Part shown: in pieces, positions 23,224 through 35,470 of the stretch
How positions within the stretch are numbered: the first letter of the stretch is position 1
Layout of the letters: each line of letters opens with the position of its first letter
NCBI RefSeq assembly: GCF_910592395.1
Contig: NC_088311.1
Span: 19,534,501 to 19,598,500 of the forward strand
Direction: 5' to 3'
DNA: 64,000 bases
DNA from: Lineus longissimus
Lineage: Eukaryota; Nemertea; Pilidiophora; Heteronemertea; Lineidae
Translations under genes and position numbers: made by a program
The notes under the pieces: generated by a model
Seen by the model: the letters and a program-made list of their open reading frames with translations, nothing else
What the model was told of the DNA's origin: nothing
The model's database searches: none

Positions 23224-23963
23224 TGCAGATTCTACTCCTACAGTCTAAGCTACATCCCATATAAAAATATGAAGTCTAGCAGAGGATGGGAAAAATCGGC
23301 GGCAATCTAAAACCTCTCATCTCAAAAGTTGTTTTTTTCCGGCGGCATGCGCCTGCAGGCTGTATAATGCTCCTGCAAGATATGGTAACTCCTGTTACAA
23401 TCTTGTTATGACTGATGTCCAATCTAAAACAAGACTGGATGATAGTCAATAACTACTAACCCTTTTGCGGCCAATGATGTGCACAGCGTGTCAAGTCAGG
23501 TGTGGCCATCGCGAGAAAGTGACATGCCAATCACATCTTCCCCTCCTACAATTTACTCATCAGCACTAATTGTCCAGCATAGCCACTACTAAAAACCGTC
23601 AAGTCTTTTTGCAGCTAAAGGTTTTTTGAATTTGCTCTTTTTCAAATGAAGCATTGCTGCTGAATAAATCAATGCATATTAGAGTAGACATTTTCGCAAT
23701 GTTTATTGTTTGTGCTTGCCTACTAAATCCTCAATTTCCAAAGTATAAACAGGCATGACCTTTACCCAGTTTAGGCCACATGAGAAATGAAGCCATGCCA
23801 AAATTTTACTTTAACAATCAAAATGTTGGGTGTCGGTTCGAAGCAATGCTTGATAACCAAAGGAAGCACCACCAAAAGTTTAAAATTCAAAAATTCGGGT
23901 GGACTTCAGACATTCCAAAGCTGTGTTTCTTTCACACCCATTGTGATGTCTTCCTGGCATGTA

Positions 23964-24157
23964 CTCTAGTTTCATTGATCTAAGACCGGTTGATTAATTA
24001 TTGCCAAATCAAAACAAAGGCCAAGCTGGAAAAGGATGTCACGACCATCGCACAACTTGGTGTCACCAACCCAATGTCTGTCACACTGAATGTCCAATGG
24101 CATCAAACATCCAACATTTAGACGATTCAAAACCGGTCTTAGACGGGTGAAACTAAA
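23964..24157 (+). mobile_element. TA-type MITE, family D, copy 1
   Basis: Left end CTCTAGTTTCATTGATCTAA then GACCGGTT after a TA; right end AACCGGTCTTAGACGGGTGA then AACTAAA is the diverged inverse. It contains CCAACCCAATG and GAATGTCCAATGGCATCAAA, related to the copy at 62042. Confidence 0.65.
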
Positions 24158-24332
24158 AAATTTGATTGGCATGACGAGGGGAGGCCACCTGTAGGCCTTG
24201 TAGAGACACCTCCAGCCAGCCTCATTAGGACCCCGCTTTCTTGCACTTCTTAACCAGAGCTTTTGGTACATTACCGTCCATGACTGGATTTATAAAATCA
24301 CCACCTTAACGCTTCCTAGTGAGAAATGAAAC

Positions 24333-24464
24333 AGAAGGAATTTTAGAGAAAGAACTTCATAACGGGCACTGTCTAATAGTACAGTTTGTCCATGATTGAG
24401 GAATTTTAGAGAAGATCGTGATGGGCCCTGATTAAAAGTACAGTCTGTTCCATGATTGAAGTCT
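24333..24464. repeat. 62-bp direct duplication
   Basis: GGAATTTTAGAGA starts at 24338 and 24400, each followed by a GGGC, an AGTACAGT and a CCATGATTGA block. Confidence 0.6.
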
Positions 24465-26935
24465 GTGAAAGATGTGCAGTTTCCTGCTTCTATTGCTGCT
24501 GTCATTGAAATGACTAAACTTTAGGCTTAAGTTACCAGTCGCCTGAGAAACCATAAAGAAATTATTGAGCAGACGCCATCAGTGACACATAAATTCTCCG
24601 CTAAGCGGTTGTATATTCTTCCAGACTCCATTAGGTCCCCTCTATTCATCATGTTTAAATCACATCTTTAAACATGCGGCTGGAACCGGAACTTTTTGTT
24701 GCCACTGTTTGCTGTTGGCTCATATCGGGGCTGTTCTGCCATATATCAAATTTGTGGCATCTGTATCACCTCAAATCTGATACAGATAACAGTACACAGT
24801 TGTATACAAAGCTGTACTTTTGTACGTAGGTGAAAGGGCCAAATAAGCATGGAACAGACCCTCGCAATGGCTGAAGCAACGTGCTGGAGCCTGCAACTTC
24901 CGGTTCCTTTTGGAACGATGGATTTCCCGATCAATTTCATTTCCGACAAATTGCTCTTGCCTCCCTGAATGATTATTGAGAATTCTCAGAGAGAGATACC
25001 AGGTTTCAGATTCACGTGCAGTTAGTGCAGTGACTTTTAACTTTGATTTCCCAAAACTAATTCCCTTATAAGCTCACAGCTGATTTATAGGATTCCATGC
25101 CCTTACAGGCAACTTGGTTAAAGGTCTTTCGGAAAAATGCATATCAGTGGGGGAGAGGGTACCTGTCCTACCTCCTCACAGCAGTTTCAGCAAAGCCCAA
25201 CACGATCTTGTGCCTAAAAGGCCCTGAAGCAGCCATGGAGGCAAATTCAGGCAACAGCACACAACCGACACGGGGTGGAGGAAGACAGCAAAGACTTCTA
25301 CTTCAGGTGGAACCAACGGCCAAGAAAAACAGGTCAAGAATTTTCCCAAATTCCGCTGAAATATACCATTCCCCATATCATGGCAGGATATGTTTTTCAT
25401 GTTGTTTCCCCAGATTGAAATGATATGAAACCCAGTCCCCGTGTCATGAAGTCTCTTCTCTGGCATTTGCTCTTGTCGCCACCTTTAGGCACCAAAAGCA
25501 AAAGACTGTCTTCGCCCAATACAGAATACACCGTCAAAACGTAGGATTTCTCACAAAAATTATGGGAAAAATTTAAAAGAAAGCACTTCCCTCTTTTTGA
25601 GCTTCAGACCTGTACTGCCACAGATATTTTTTCTCAGATGATTATAACAAACTCGAGGGTATCATAAATCTTAGATTTTATGATCTTATACACAGCCAGG
25701 TCGGATTTTCCACAAACCCATATCTCACCAATGGTGTTTACCTCAGGTGGACTCAGGATAGAAATGACATTTGTGGCGGCATCTTTGCATCTAAATTATG
25801 GCAAAACGGCACACTCTGTCGTTTATTTTTTCATATTTTCCACTGAGAGTGATAAGCCAGTCTCCATATTATGCGAGACTGCTGGTCTGTTAGATAGGTA
25901 TTTTCATCCAAAGATGCTTATTTGGTAATGATATGATTAGTCTGTTTAATTGTTGGGCAAGCAACTCAAAAATTCTGCAGAAGAAGACGGGATGATATTT
26001 TTTTGGCATCAAACGATCATAAATACATCATATCCCCAGTTTCCTGAATATTCATAAACAGTCTTAAATTGGAGAATTTAGGGTAAACACTTTTTAAAAT
26101 TTTTTTGAAAACAGCCCCAGGATGTATAGTAATATAGGACAGACTTACCATCATAAAGAAGAAGTTATATATCCACTGGTATCAGTTTACATTCCACACT
26201 GACAACGGTCAAAATATGATATCTGTTTCGTCCAACAAAGATATCAATAAGATAGAATACCACAAGAAAGCAAAGCCTTTCCTGAGAAGAAAACTACCAG
26301 TGAAAATAACAAATAACCAACAGGGAGAGGTAACTGGTTGACCAGCTATTACAGCAATAATCTAGGGAAAAAACACATGTATCCTGAAAAAAAGAACTTT
26401 CTGAAATTGAAATTTCTGAAACTGTGCAAGTCGTCTTGGAAAAAACAATTTGTGTGGCGCGCACTCTGAATGTGCAGCCAATCTGCAACAAGAGATTCCA
26501 TTTTTGAACATATGCTAAATAACCCGGCGTTACCACAGCATGGAGTTCCATGGTAATTAAGGATCGGTGGCGCAGAGGCTGCTAAATTCCGTTCTTCTTA
26601 ACCTGCCCCACGAGTTGTGCCTGGGTGACCTTTCCTGCCATTCGTCCTAGGCCTACCTGGACCTACCGGATCAGTTACACTTAAGCCCCGAGATAACAAT
26701 AGTCAAAATTGGAGGTAACATATCTTTCTAATTGGTTCATTAGGTAAAAGGTTTCCTGATGAAAACTTGACTGATGGTGCGCTTCCAAATTAAACCCACT
26801 AATTATCTGCTGTGGGTCCAGGGACAGCACTGATATCAATACCGAAAATGCAATTTTCAGCTCTGCGCTTGTTTTAATCCTTCACTTCACAAGATGTGAG
26901 TCAGGAATGCTCAAGAATATCCTAAATTCCTTTAA
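24465..26935. other. Non-coding DNA, nothing assigned
   Basis: No supported gene. The 108-codon frame at 25097-25423 and the 96-codon minus frame over it lack motifs. A donor-like GTAAGTC on the minus strand at 26146 follows YQWIYNFFFMM, but the frame is closed just upstream. GGATCGGTGGCGCAGAGG near 26562 resembles a tRNA A box without a B box. Confidence 0.4.
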
Positions 26936-26939
26936 ATGC

Positions 26940-26993
26940 CTACGCCTGTAATTGACCACAAGTAAAAAATTACAAATGGCGTTCCCCTTTAAT
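26940..26993 (+). mobile_element. TTAA-type MITE, family 1, right-end scrap
   Basis: ATTGACCACAAGTAAAAAAT then TACAAATGGCGTTCCCCTTTAA matches the family right end (inverse of 29890 onward) and ends on TTAA. Confidence 0.45.
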
Positions 26994-27250
26994 TTACATC
27001 TTGTCCTCCACAGAAGTCAAAAGGATATCAATAATTTATCTTCAGGAACAAGTGCTTCATAGTGAGATCCCAGCTGTGAGTAAACAAGAGCGCACTTCAA
27101 AATGTTTTATGCGTACAATTGTCAATGAATAAATCTAGGCTAAGTGATGTTTGTGATAGCATCTTCACTTTCTAAGTCTATTTATGCAGTATTCCGTAGT
27201 CACAGCGATAGTGATAGTGTTACATGAAAGATCTTGTTTCTTAGCATAAA

Positions 27251-27426
27251 GTAGAACCTCTCTATTAAGGACACCCTTGGAACTGAAAAATGCTGTCCTT
27301 AATTGAGAGGTATCCTGATTACAGAGGAGAAATTCAAAGGAAATGACGAATTTGGGACTACATGCAGTGTCCTTAATAGAGAGGGTGTCCTTGGTAGAGA
27401 GGTGTCCGCTAAGAGAGGTTCCACGA
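27251..27426 (-). mobile_element. Tigger/pogo-like MITE, copy 3 (inverted)
   Basis: It reads GTAGAACCTCTCTATTAAGG at the left and GAGAGGTTCCACGAT at the right, the reverse of the 43601 copy. GACACCCTTGGAACTGA and GAATTTGGGACTACATGCAG are the inverted inner blocks. Confidence 0.7.
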
Positions 27427-29278
27427 TACATGATATAGGTCCATTGATATGACTTTGCCAATACCCCTTTGAGGAGTTTACATCAATGCCACAATTGACA
27501 GAAGTCTGAACAAAATTTCAAGATTTGAGGCAAGATGGAATCGATATAGTAGGCTATGTAGCGGTAACATCTTCAGCTTAGCGTCCATTAACATTTCTAG
27601 GACCCTACAAGTCAACACCACTTGGAATAATTAGAAATGAACCGGCAATATGAAAACGAAGTATCATTGCAGTCAAGCATGGGACCTTCAATGAAGAAAC
27701 TGCACCGATAATTTTTTTTTCTCTCACAGAAGCAACACATTTTTAAACATCTTTAGTGTGAAAACAACAACCTCTATTAAGTAAATTTCCTTACGATGCA
27801 CTGATTACTAAATATGATGAAACTCATCAACTACAGATTTTTATTTCACTTTGGCCAGGTTTGTGGTATAAGTGTGTTTAACAAGTAAGCATTTTGCAGT
27901 TTACAGAATTCTTCTTCGGGCAGTCGGAGTTAGAGTTGTTAGAGAGGGCAACTTTTCTCCGGGGTCTCCGGTTTCCTCCTACTTTACATGACAAAATTGC
28001 CCAATAATATTTATATGGCTTAAAGTCCTAGTTGACGCTCAACTCTCAACTCAATATCATATCTGCTCACAAGAGCAAAAACCGAGGAGTTGGCTAAAAC
28101 ATTCACACAAACTTGACTTTGACTTTACTTTCGAATGAACTTTAAAAACCCTCTTGGCAGGATATGTCTGGCCGTTCTCTATGCTCTTCAGGTTTTAATG
28201 ACGGTGTAATCAGTGTAAACCCCAGCCTAGGCTTGTTTATTTATGGCGAGCGCGTTCTTGTGGCGATATTATGTTTTTTGAAGGAACACCGTGGGACACC
28301 AGGATAGGGATCATTTTCCAGGATGTTCAGCCAGGTTTGTCCGTTTTGTCTCGTTTAAGTTGACTCTGAAAAATTATTCAAGATTTCTTAGCAGTTTTAA
28401 GTCACTCTTCCCTGATTGATGTACCAGACCTGAAGATTATATGTTGTATTTGCAGTATCTATCCTATGATAAGCCACCTTGCTGTCCTGAAACCACTCTC
28501 TCTCTCAAAGTTAGCTCATTTACCTCATTTCAAAGATGGCCGCTTAAAATCCAAAATGGCCACCAAAGAGGCAAAAGTTTCATTTACCCGATGGTTTAGT
28601 TTGTAAAAGGAAGCGCTCAGATGCAATGGCTGACTAAACTGTTGAAAAAAGGGGAATGTTCAACCCACTACAAGTTTACGTGACCATAACTCAGGGTTTG
28701 TGATGGAAAGACGAGTGATTAGGCTGGGCTGTTTGCGGGTAATCAGCCCAGCGGTGCAACCTTTCCTAGGTAACGCTGCTGACTGATACCAGATGAGCTT
28801 CTGTCTCCTCCACACTGAGCCCACAGACCTGATGCGGTGAACCCACGTTCAAAATATCGCTGAAATGCTTGATATTTTCTCAGACGTATTGAGCATATAG
28901 AGGTTAAAAACGAGTCCGACTCAATATGAAATATTGACTTTATTTTGTTGGGATTGGGGTTGCACTTAGTCAACTGCTGGTAAAAAGAGTTTGGCCTGCT
29001 AGTCTGGTAACCTGTCTGAAGCTAGGAGGTGAAAGTGTGGGCATGGGCAAAATATTGGAAAAGATACTTTATGTTATGTATAAATAAAGTTCCCATGCTT
29101 AATTTTGCCACCCGCAGACAAGAAGTATTTGTTGCAGCAGCCTGGAATAATTATCACAATCATCACCATCTCAAATTAGGTTTGGTCATCATCGAGTGAA
29201 GGACTTACGACAAGAATCAGTCATTGCTGCAACCTGCATTAACATGAATACATATCAAGCCAAGCAATAGCCTGTTTC
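27427..29278. other. Non-coding DNA, nothing assigned
   Basis: No supported gene. AAGATGGCCGC and CCAAAATGGCCACC lie at 28531-28570, the inverse of the motif pair at 19825. A CpG-containing patch near 28240 has no open frame of note. Confidence 0.4.
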
Positions 29279-29340
29279 ACCTGCACACAAGTGATCTTTA
29301 ATTGCAGGTGCCTGCAATAAAAGATCACTTGTCTGCAGGT
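29279..29340. repeat. 62-bp near-perfect palindrome
   Basis: The left arm from ACCTGCACACAAGTGATC to TTGCAGG and the right arm from CCTGCAATAAAAGATC to TTGTCTGCAGGT are inverse copies with about two mismatches around a 2-base centre at 29309-29310. It can extrude as a cruciform or fold as an RNA hairpin, though the loop is too short for a normal pre-miRNA. Its right arm matches family E at 22000. Confidence 0.8.
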
Positions 29341-29632
29341 AAAATATCTTGTTTGGTTGAGGTTTGGAATCCTAAGAAGCTGTCCGTTTTATCTGTCTGG
29401 GACTTGAAATGTGAGATACATTTCAAAACTATTTGATTATACTTTTAATCTACATCTTGGCTACAGGGTTTTCCTCCAGTTCTGATTAAAGTTATAGATA
29501 TTTCATATCCTTATACTGATCTTAAGTATTTGCTTCACTATCTAACAAATATCAAGCTTAGAAAATTGGTTTCTTATCATGTAGACAATATTAAATTTGA
29601 ACTTTAGCAATACAGTGTAGATTTCAGTTGAT

Positions 29633-29651
29633 TTATATATATATATATATT
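29633..29651. repeat. (TA)n microsatellite
   Basis: An uninterrupted run of alternating TA follows TTGATT. Confidence 0.9.
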
Positions 29652-29889
29652 ACTTTTCCCTCAGTTATGTGGAGGTGAAGTTTAATGGGGCAGTACATGT
29701 ATAGGCAGAGCTGTGGTGAGGAGGGGGTATGATATGAAATATCAAATGCAAGGGGGTCCTTTAGTATCAGTTTTGTGGAGCATGTCATTGCCTTTTAATG
29801 GCAGTAATGGTATAATGGGCAAAGGGTATGGCTTCTGTTAAGACATAATAGAATATGAAAAAAATTCCTTGCCAACATTCAGTGTTATC

Positions 29890-29988
29890 TTAAGGGGTGT
29901 GCCATTTGTAATTACTGGTGGTCCAGGAAAATAGAACTGCAGTTATACACAATGCTTTAGTGCAGTTAGTATGCATATGAATTGAACC
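29890..29988 (-). mobile_element. TTAA-type MITE, family 1, inverted partial copy
   Basis: It begins on a TTAA and reads AAGGGGTGTGCCATTTGTAA, then TTACTGGTGGTCCAGG, then TATACACAATGC, AGTGCAGTTAGTATGCAT, the inverted right half of the element. The left half is missing. Confidence 0.65.
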
Positions 29989-32059
29989 AAAGCACCTTGA
30001 AAAGTGTTGACGAGTAAATGTGCCATAAAACACTGAATTTGCACTTTTTTAAAATCAATTTGCACAAGAAAGGAAACTGCCATGCAAGTGTTGTGAAACA
30101 TTTGGGCGTTTCACGTAGAAATACCTTCGCAGTAGTTGCACGGGGAGGCACCACTGAGATGTCAGCAACATTTCAAATTTGGAACTTGAGCTCGGAAGAT
30201 ATTTCAGGTTCACACCGGGGAGGAGTGAAATAGGTTCGCTCGCCAGGTGACCACGGGGCCAAGTAAAACTTCAACGTGTCGGTAATGGAAATGAGTCTGC
30301 TACTGCCATCTAGTGACGCTGAGTAGAATATCTGTGGAATATCATGGAACGCATTATTCAGACATAAAAAAAATCAAAAGTAGCAGCAGGTTCTTTACCA
30401 AAGGACACCTTCAGAAGAACAGTAGGTTCGATTTCTTTTGAATAATGACTAAATTTTTCCCATTTCGCAGTGTTCCGCAATAGCTTTTCAACTAACAGCC
30501 ACGTCAATCATGTCAATAGGTTCTGATAATTCTCTACCAATCTTGACAGAAACGGTACCATCAGGCAGTGTTCACCAATATTTTTTCAAAATTTCATGGT
30601 GACTTTCAAAGATGTGCCCCTCCCTAGACTTGGGTGCATCTCTTTAGTGCTAAAGAGTTAATCCCTCAGCAGTCACTTAAAGAGTATGCTCACAGCTATG
30701 ATACTTTTTACAAGCAGCTGTGCTCGGATGGATTTTCAAACGTTCACCACAAGTGTTGCTTTTGGGAATTTGAAAAGTCTGTCAACAACATGGTCGGTTT
30801 CCGTTCAGAATTAATTTGGTGGAAAGATGGACCCATAAAACACGGCTCAATTAGCAGAGAAGTAAATAATTCTGACACTAATCTTGCTAAGTAGCTCGTA
30901 ATAAGGTGTAACCCTTTCCTTCTGAGATCGGAGAATATTCATCAGGAAGAGTCTCGGGACAGAGGCCAACAAAAAGTATGAAAAGGACATAATGTACTGG
31001 TAACAAAATGTTAAACTTACAAAACAATGCTGGTCCTAGCTACATGATGACAGGTCCATTTCAAATTTGATATTTTATCCATGGTTTGAAAACATCGAAC
31101 ATTTTCCATCCATTTGGATCTATCCAGTTCCTAGGATGGGCAAAATATTTGTCTGAACGCCAGAAGCCATCATCTGGTACAGAGTCTATTTGGTAACAGA
31201 GGCAATCCAGACTCCTTTTTAATTAGTAACGCACTCAATTATCGCCAATCATAGATTGCCAATGGGATAAGTACCATTATCATGAAAAACAATAGCGCTG
31301 GAGAGTTGTCTGCACCGAAATGCCTCGGTAATTTTGTTCATTTTTGGCTTTATGTAAACTAGTTGTGTAAATGTGAGATGCCTTGAGTACGATTCAAATG
31401 ACAAACTGGTTTGAAATCACATGCTTTAGGTCGGTATTTCATTTTGTATTGTCTTTTTAGTCATCTAAAAAGAAGATTCATCCCTGCGAATAAGTTAGTA
31501 ACTTTGAAATTTAAGGGAATCATAAGTGATACGGAGACAGAAACTACTATACAAGGTATAGTATCGTACTTTGTCACGTTTTTGCTTGGCACAAATTTTT
31601 TACCGTCACAAAAACATCCTCAAAGATATGAAATCCTCTGATATTTGGTCATCAAATTTTCCCCTACTTCCATTACAACTCACATGGTCTTTTCTACATA
31701 TACCATGTTGTCCCAGAGCTGTTATATTTGTATCTTTGCCATAAATGGCTGCGAAAGAATAGGACAAACAACTCCAGCATCCAGCTTATGCAGTTCGCTT
31801 GCCATTTATCCTCAAAAATAAAATGCCAGCAAAAATTTGTTTGTTTACAGTATTTTAAAGAACTGAGCCAGTATTGTCAAACACATAATAGCCAGCATCT
31901 CCAAAGTAGACAAAAATTTATCACCCGGAGACAAAGATTAAATAGGCCTGAAAGCATTTTTCTATTTTTTCTGCAAGGAAGTTGCTTCCAATTTTAATGT
32001 CAAAAGAGACAAAAGGGGAAAAAATGCTTTTTTAAGCGAAGTATTAATTTACTTCCCTT
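29989..32059. other. Non-coding DNA, nothing assigned
   Basis: No supported gene. A GC-richer patch at 30180-30270 (CACCGGGGAGGAGTG, CGCTCGCCAGG) has no convincing frame. Frames at 30634-30894 and 31728-31997 show no motif. Confidence 0.4.
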
Positions 32060-32245
32060 ATGGATTCCGTTAACGCTAAACGCGCATGCAACAAGCGACA
32101 AGATGTAACATTATGCCAAGCAGGTTCCCAGAACATCGCGATTATGTCGTCAGAATCGTCAACTTGGGTTAAGCCGTTGTTCGGCGGCGACGAGGAACAA
32201 CTGACAAGATCGTCAAAGTTGAGAACATACCGCGCTGCAACTTGA
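32060..32245 (+). CDS. CpG-rich small open frame, possible first exon
   Basis: A 61-codon frame MDSVNAKRACNKRQDVTL onward, with STWVKPLFGGDEEQLTRS and then a TGA, lies in a patch with many CpGs (CGGCGGCGACGAGG, ACCGCGCTGC) that stands out from the AT-rich flanks. The product is hydrophilic with no signal peptide or known motif. There is no good donor at the end and no TATA box upstream. A conserved non-coding or promoter element is equally possible. Confidence 0.2.
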   Translation: MDSVNAKRACNKRQDVTLCQAGSQNIAIMSSESSTWVKPLFGGDEEQLTRSSKLRTYRAAT

Positions 32246-32677
32246 TCCAGTCAGATGCGATGAATATTGAATTTTCTCCGGAGGATAAACTTTAACCATC
32301 TTGTGTCGTGGAATACAGACTGAAGAAGTCCTATAATGTCTAAGGGAGCATCACAAAAGTAACCTTAAGTGGATTTTTTAATTCTTTGCTGACGCCTGAT
32401 GATTGAAGGTGAAATCAATAGATAAATTCAGTCTTTTACATCAGAAAACTTTGCAGATTTCAAAATCCGAGGTAAAAACAATGCACTAGGATATTTCTGA
32501 GACATTTCTTCCACTCGAAACAACTTATCTAACTACGAATTCTAACCATCAAATCTTAAAAAGTTCATGAGGCCTAGTACCTCTGTTTAAGGGGTTAAGT
32601 CCAAATCTACTGCAAGGATTTTTTTCCATGCATCACCAGCATTGCCAACAACTCAAAAAGAATAGCATGAGTCTGCA

Positions 32678-32913
32678 TTAAAGCATACTACACCCTTCGT
32701 TAAAAATTTGAAATTTGTAATTGAATCTGAAAATTTACAATTGCGCAAACGCATACTGAATATAATTTTCAGCATTGCCCTAGACAGTAAACAAATACTA
32801 TAAATACCAAATTTGAGCAAATTTGCATGCATAATAACTGCACTATGGCATTGTGCATAACTGTGTTTCTATTTTCCTGGATTGCTGGTAATTACGAATA
32901 ATATACCCCTTTA
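32678..32913 (+). mobile_element. TTAA-type MITE, family 1, complete copy
   Basis: Left end TTAAAGCATACTACACCCTT then CGTTAAAAATTTGAAATTTG; right end TTACGAATAATATACCCCTTTAA. Both ends carry TTAA. GCATGCATAATAACTGCAC and TTTCTATTTTCCTGG are the family core. At about 236 bp it has no coding capacity. Confidence 0.75.
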
Positions 32914-33839
32914 ACACATTAAATATTAGATTCAGGTAGCAAGGCATAAATCAAAACAGAACCAGTCTCCTAGCCATAACTGGTATGCCCGTAATTAAAC
33001 AAGACTGTTTGTATAAAACACCAATATATCCACTGCACAGGAAATATGAGCAAATTGCAATATTTTGCGATGATATTTTTTTATACTGCGTGTAGATAAG
33101 ATTTCCTGGCGCTAGCATGCCGCGTAGAACTTAATGAAGAGCGCGACTGCAATTCAGCACATCACAGGATGCTACACATGCTTGATAGAGACAAGAATGA
33201 ACATGATGAAAAAGGGGAACTCTGTCCTATACACAGAAGTAGGCATACACTTGAATTCAAAAAGATTACAACCTAGTTATTTGTTAACTGATGCTACAAG
33301 AGAAATTTGGGAAAATGTATACACTTTTTTCAATAATAAATGTATTTATGACAGAAATCAGGAATTAGAAAGTTTGAGGGAAGACATTTCAAAGGAAAGG
33401 TCTCGGTCCAGACAGATTTGAGCTCTTTGGAATATTATTGCCTCACGCACTTCATGATACATGTATGTTACCATCAGGCAACAGACCGGTTTCATGCAAC
33501 TGGTGCTTTTCAAGAAGATTTCACCATTAGGCAACAGATCGGTTTTATCAGATAAAACCATGACAACCTGGCATAAATCAGAATGGCTTTAGGCTCTTCA
33601 TTGTTGTTGGCATCAGAACAAGGGAAAACTGCTACAACTAAGATTTGCTTTAATAATACATAGCTGCCACATTTAGTTGCTGCTATCGTGCAAAATGAAA
33701 GGATCCAACCTTATCTTGGTTCCCATCATCAAATGTTGACTTTCTTTAACTTACCTGCAAATATACAAACAAGAACAAATATGAATACATAATGCTTTAT
33801 GCTGTATTTTTTGCTGAGAAAAAACACGACCCAGTCTCC

Positions 33840-33932
33840 TAATTTTTACCTTCCCCTAACTTTGTACATATCAGCCACATGATCGAAGACCACCAATTTG
33901 ACCCCCTAGCCCCTGCCTATATACCCCTTTAA
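33840..33932 (-). mobile_element. TTAA-type MITE, family 2, right-end fragment
   Basis: CCAATTTGACCCCCTAGCCC then CTGCCTATATACCCCTTTAA is the inverse of the left terminal repeat at 11241, ending on TTAA. Confidence 0.6.
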
Positions 33933-34264
33933 AGTACAGTCTGCCTTGCCAGAATTCAAAAGCCTGTTCAGACACCAAGACGAATACAACTTGTCAGTTT
34001 TTGTTGACTATCTCATCTCAAATAATAGAAATCAATACCTTGCATGTCAAAATCTGTCAATCTTGGAGATCTTGCCATATTATCAGTTCACATCTCTGAC
34101 ATCCATGTTTTTGTTCATAAATAATAAATTTAGATCAGCAGTCAATGAATTACACATGCAGATCATAAGTTTTCATAAAATATGTATCTGGTGCTGCAAA
34201 GTGCCAAAGGATATTGGTAACTGCATCTAAAACACTCATTGATGTGCAAAATCTGAGATTAACC

Positions 34265-34457
34265 TGCCAAGGAGCAGAAACAAATTTCAATATGGCTGCC
34301 GTGGTTGCCATCTTGAATGATTAGTTTTCTCAAAAGAGGCCCTCTTGTCTGTATAGCAACCATTTTTAAAAGCGTTTAAGCTGAGTAAGGTGTTCTTCAA
34401 ATATTGAGTCAGAAGAAAATTTCAAAATGGCTGCTGTAGCGGCCATCTTGGATGAGA
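34265..34457. repeat. Duplicated ATGGCTGC...GCCATCTT motif
   Basis: AAATTTCAATATGGCTGCC followed by TTGCCATCTTGAATG, and AAATTTCAAAATGGCTGCT followed by GGCCATCTTGGATG, lie about 140-145 bases apart. Each copy is an imperfect palindrome of AAGATGGC-type half-sites, a core known from YY1-like binding sites. Confidence 0.45.
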
Positions 34458-34952
34458 AGAAGCAGTGTTCATTGAAAGCAAGCTGTTGATCATGTTGATG
34501 GTAATCGCCTATCAAGAGGCAACATCCTATCAAAGACGGAAATGATTGAAGAATAACAGAGGCGAATATGACAATTTCTCACTATTGTTTCAAGGAAATA
34601 AATGTTTTGTGTACATGGATTGTATTACTCGATGAAACGTAGTGGCTTCGAAGGAACTAAAATCCCGGGTTCTTCACAACAAGATTTGAGGCTGAATGTA
34701 AGATAAATGAAGTCAGGGTTTGTTGGATAAGACTAAAAGCCAACTTGGATAAGACTAAAAGACTTTCCAGCATCTTGCAAATGAGTCGAACACCACTATA
34801 GTCCCCATCTACAAGGGTGAAAAGATCATACCGCAATCAGGCAATTCTTGAATACACATTAAGCGAGCATCACAAATAAACTCAATCGATCGTCGACAAA
34901 TCATCCGCAACACAACCAATGACTTGTTAAACCACAAGGAACTCGTGGAAGA

Positions 34953-35334
34953 ATGGTGCTTTATTCAATAAGGGTAGATCACGCATTGAAAGGGCGATCA
35001 AGTCAGCCAGAATCATTTGATATGGCATATGATATATATAGGCGTATGGACATACGGAAGTATACTGTAGACATCGGATTTTTGCAGATTGACAAAATAG
35101 TATCGATGAGGTGGTTTGGCCATGTCCCGGGATCGAAGGGAATGCTAGCAGGGCACTGTAGAGGGTAACCGCAAACACAGCCAACCAAAGAGAATTTGGA
35201 TGGATGATGTGAAGGACTGGACTGGACGAAAGTTTTGAGACCAGATCTGCTTTGCTGAGGGTAGAATCATATGGTGTCCGTCGTCAATAAATCTGGGTCA
35301 CCCCAATGGCACAGGGCTGCAGGACAGATGATGA
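34953..35334 (+). pseudogene. Decayed 3' end of a non-LTR retrotransposon (reverse transcriptase C-terminus)
   Basis: A frame of 71 codons contains ISMRWFGHV-like sequence (read here as VSMRWFGHVPG), the motif found after the reverse transcriptase domain in many non-LTR elements. A stop follows, but in another frame the sequence continues IWMDDVKDWTGRKF, matching the usual W-x-D-x-V/I-x-x-W-T tail, and later NLGHPNGTGLQDR, then ends in GATGATGAT repeats. The switch of frame near 35160 and internal stops show it is dead. A short 3' microsatellite tail suits elements that prime on simple repeats. The 5' boundary is unclear because only the last ~380 bases are kept, as expected for 5' truncation. 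Confidence 0.75.
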
Positions 35335-35345
35335 TGATGATGATG
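35326..35345. repeat. (GAT)n tail of the LINE fragment
   Basis: GATGATGATGATGATGATGA follows directly on the last LINE-like codons. Confidence 0.85.
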
Positions 35346-35383
35346 AAAAAAACTTTTATTAAAAAAAAACATGTTAGCAGTTT

Positions 35384-35462
35384 CTTCTTCTTCTTCTTAA
35401 GCGTTTGCTCTGCACTTGGGTGATTTTCTCCAGGGAGTATTCCTCCTCCAAGGTAGGATGAG
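35384..35462 (-). mobile_element. SINE 3' tail fragment
   Basis: CTTCTTCTTCTTCTT, then CTCTGCACTTGGGTGATTTT and CCAGGGAGTATTCCTCCTCC, matches the end of the longer SINE at 52203-52290 (about three-quarters identical). On the minus strand it ends in a (GAA)n tail. Confidence 0.6.
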
Positions 35463-35470
35463 CGGGATGT

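Noticed and set aside
26146-26175. Membrane-like microexon YQWIYNFFFMM before GTAAGTC on the minus strand
   Set aside because: A stop lies immediately upstream, leaving at most about 27 bases; too little to support.
26560-26600. tRNA gene or SINE from the A-box-like GGTGGCGCAGAGG
   Set aside because: No B box or cloverleaf follows within the expected distance.
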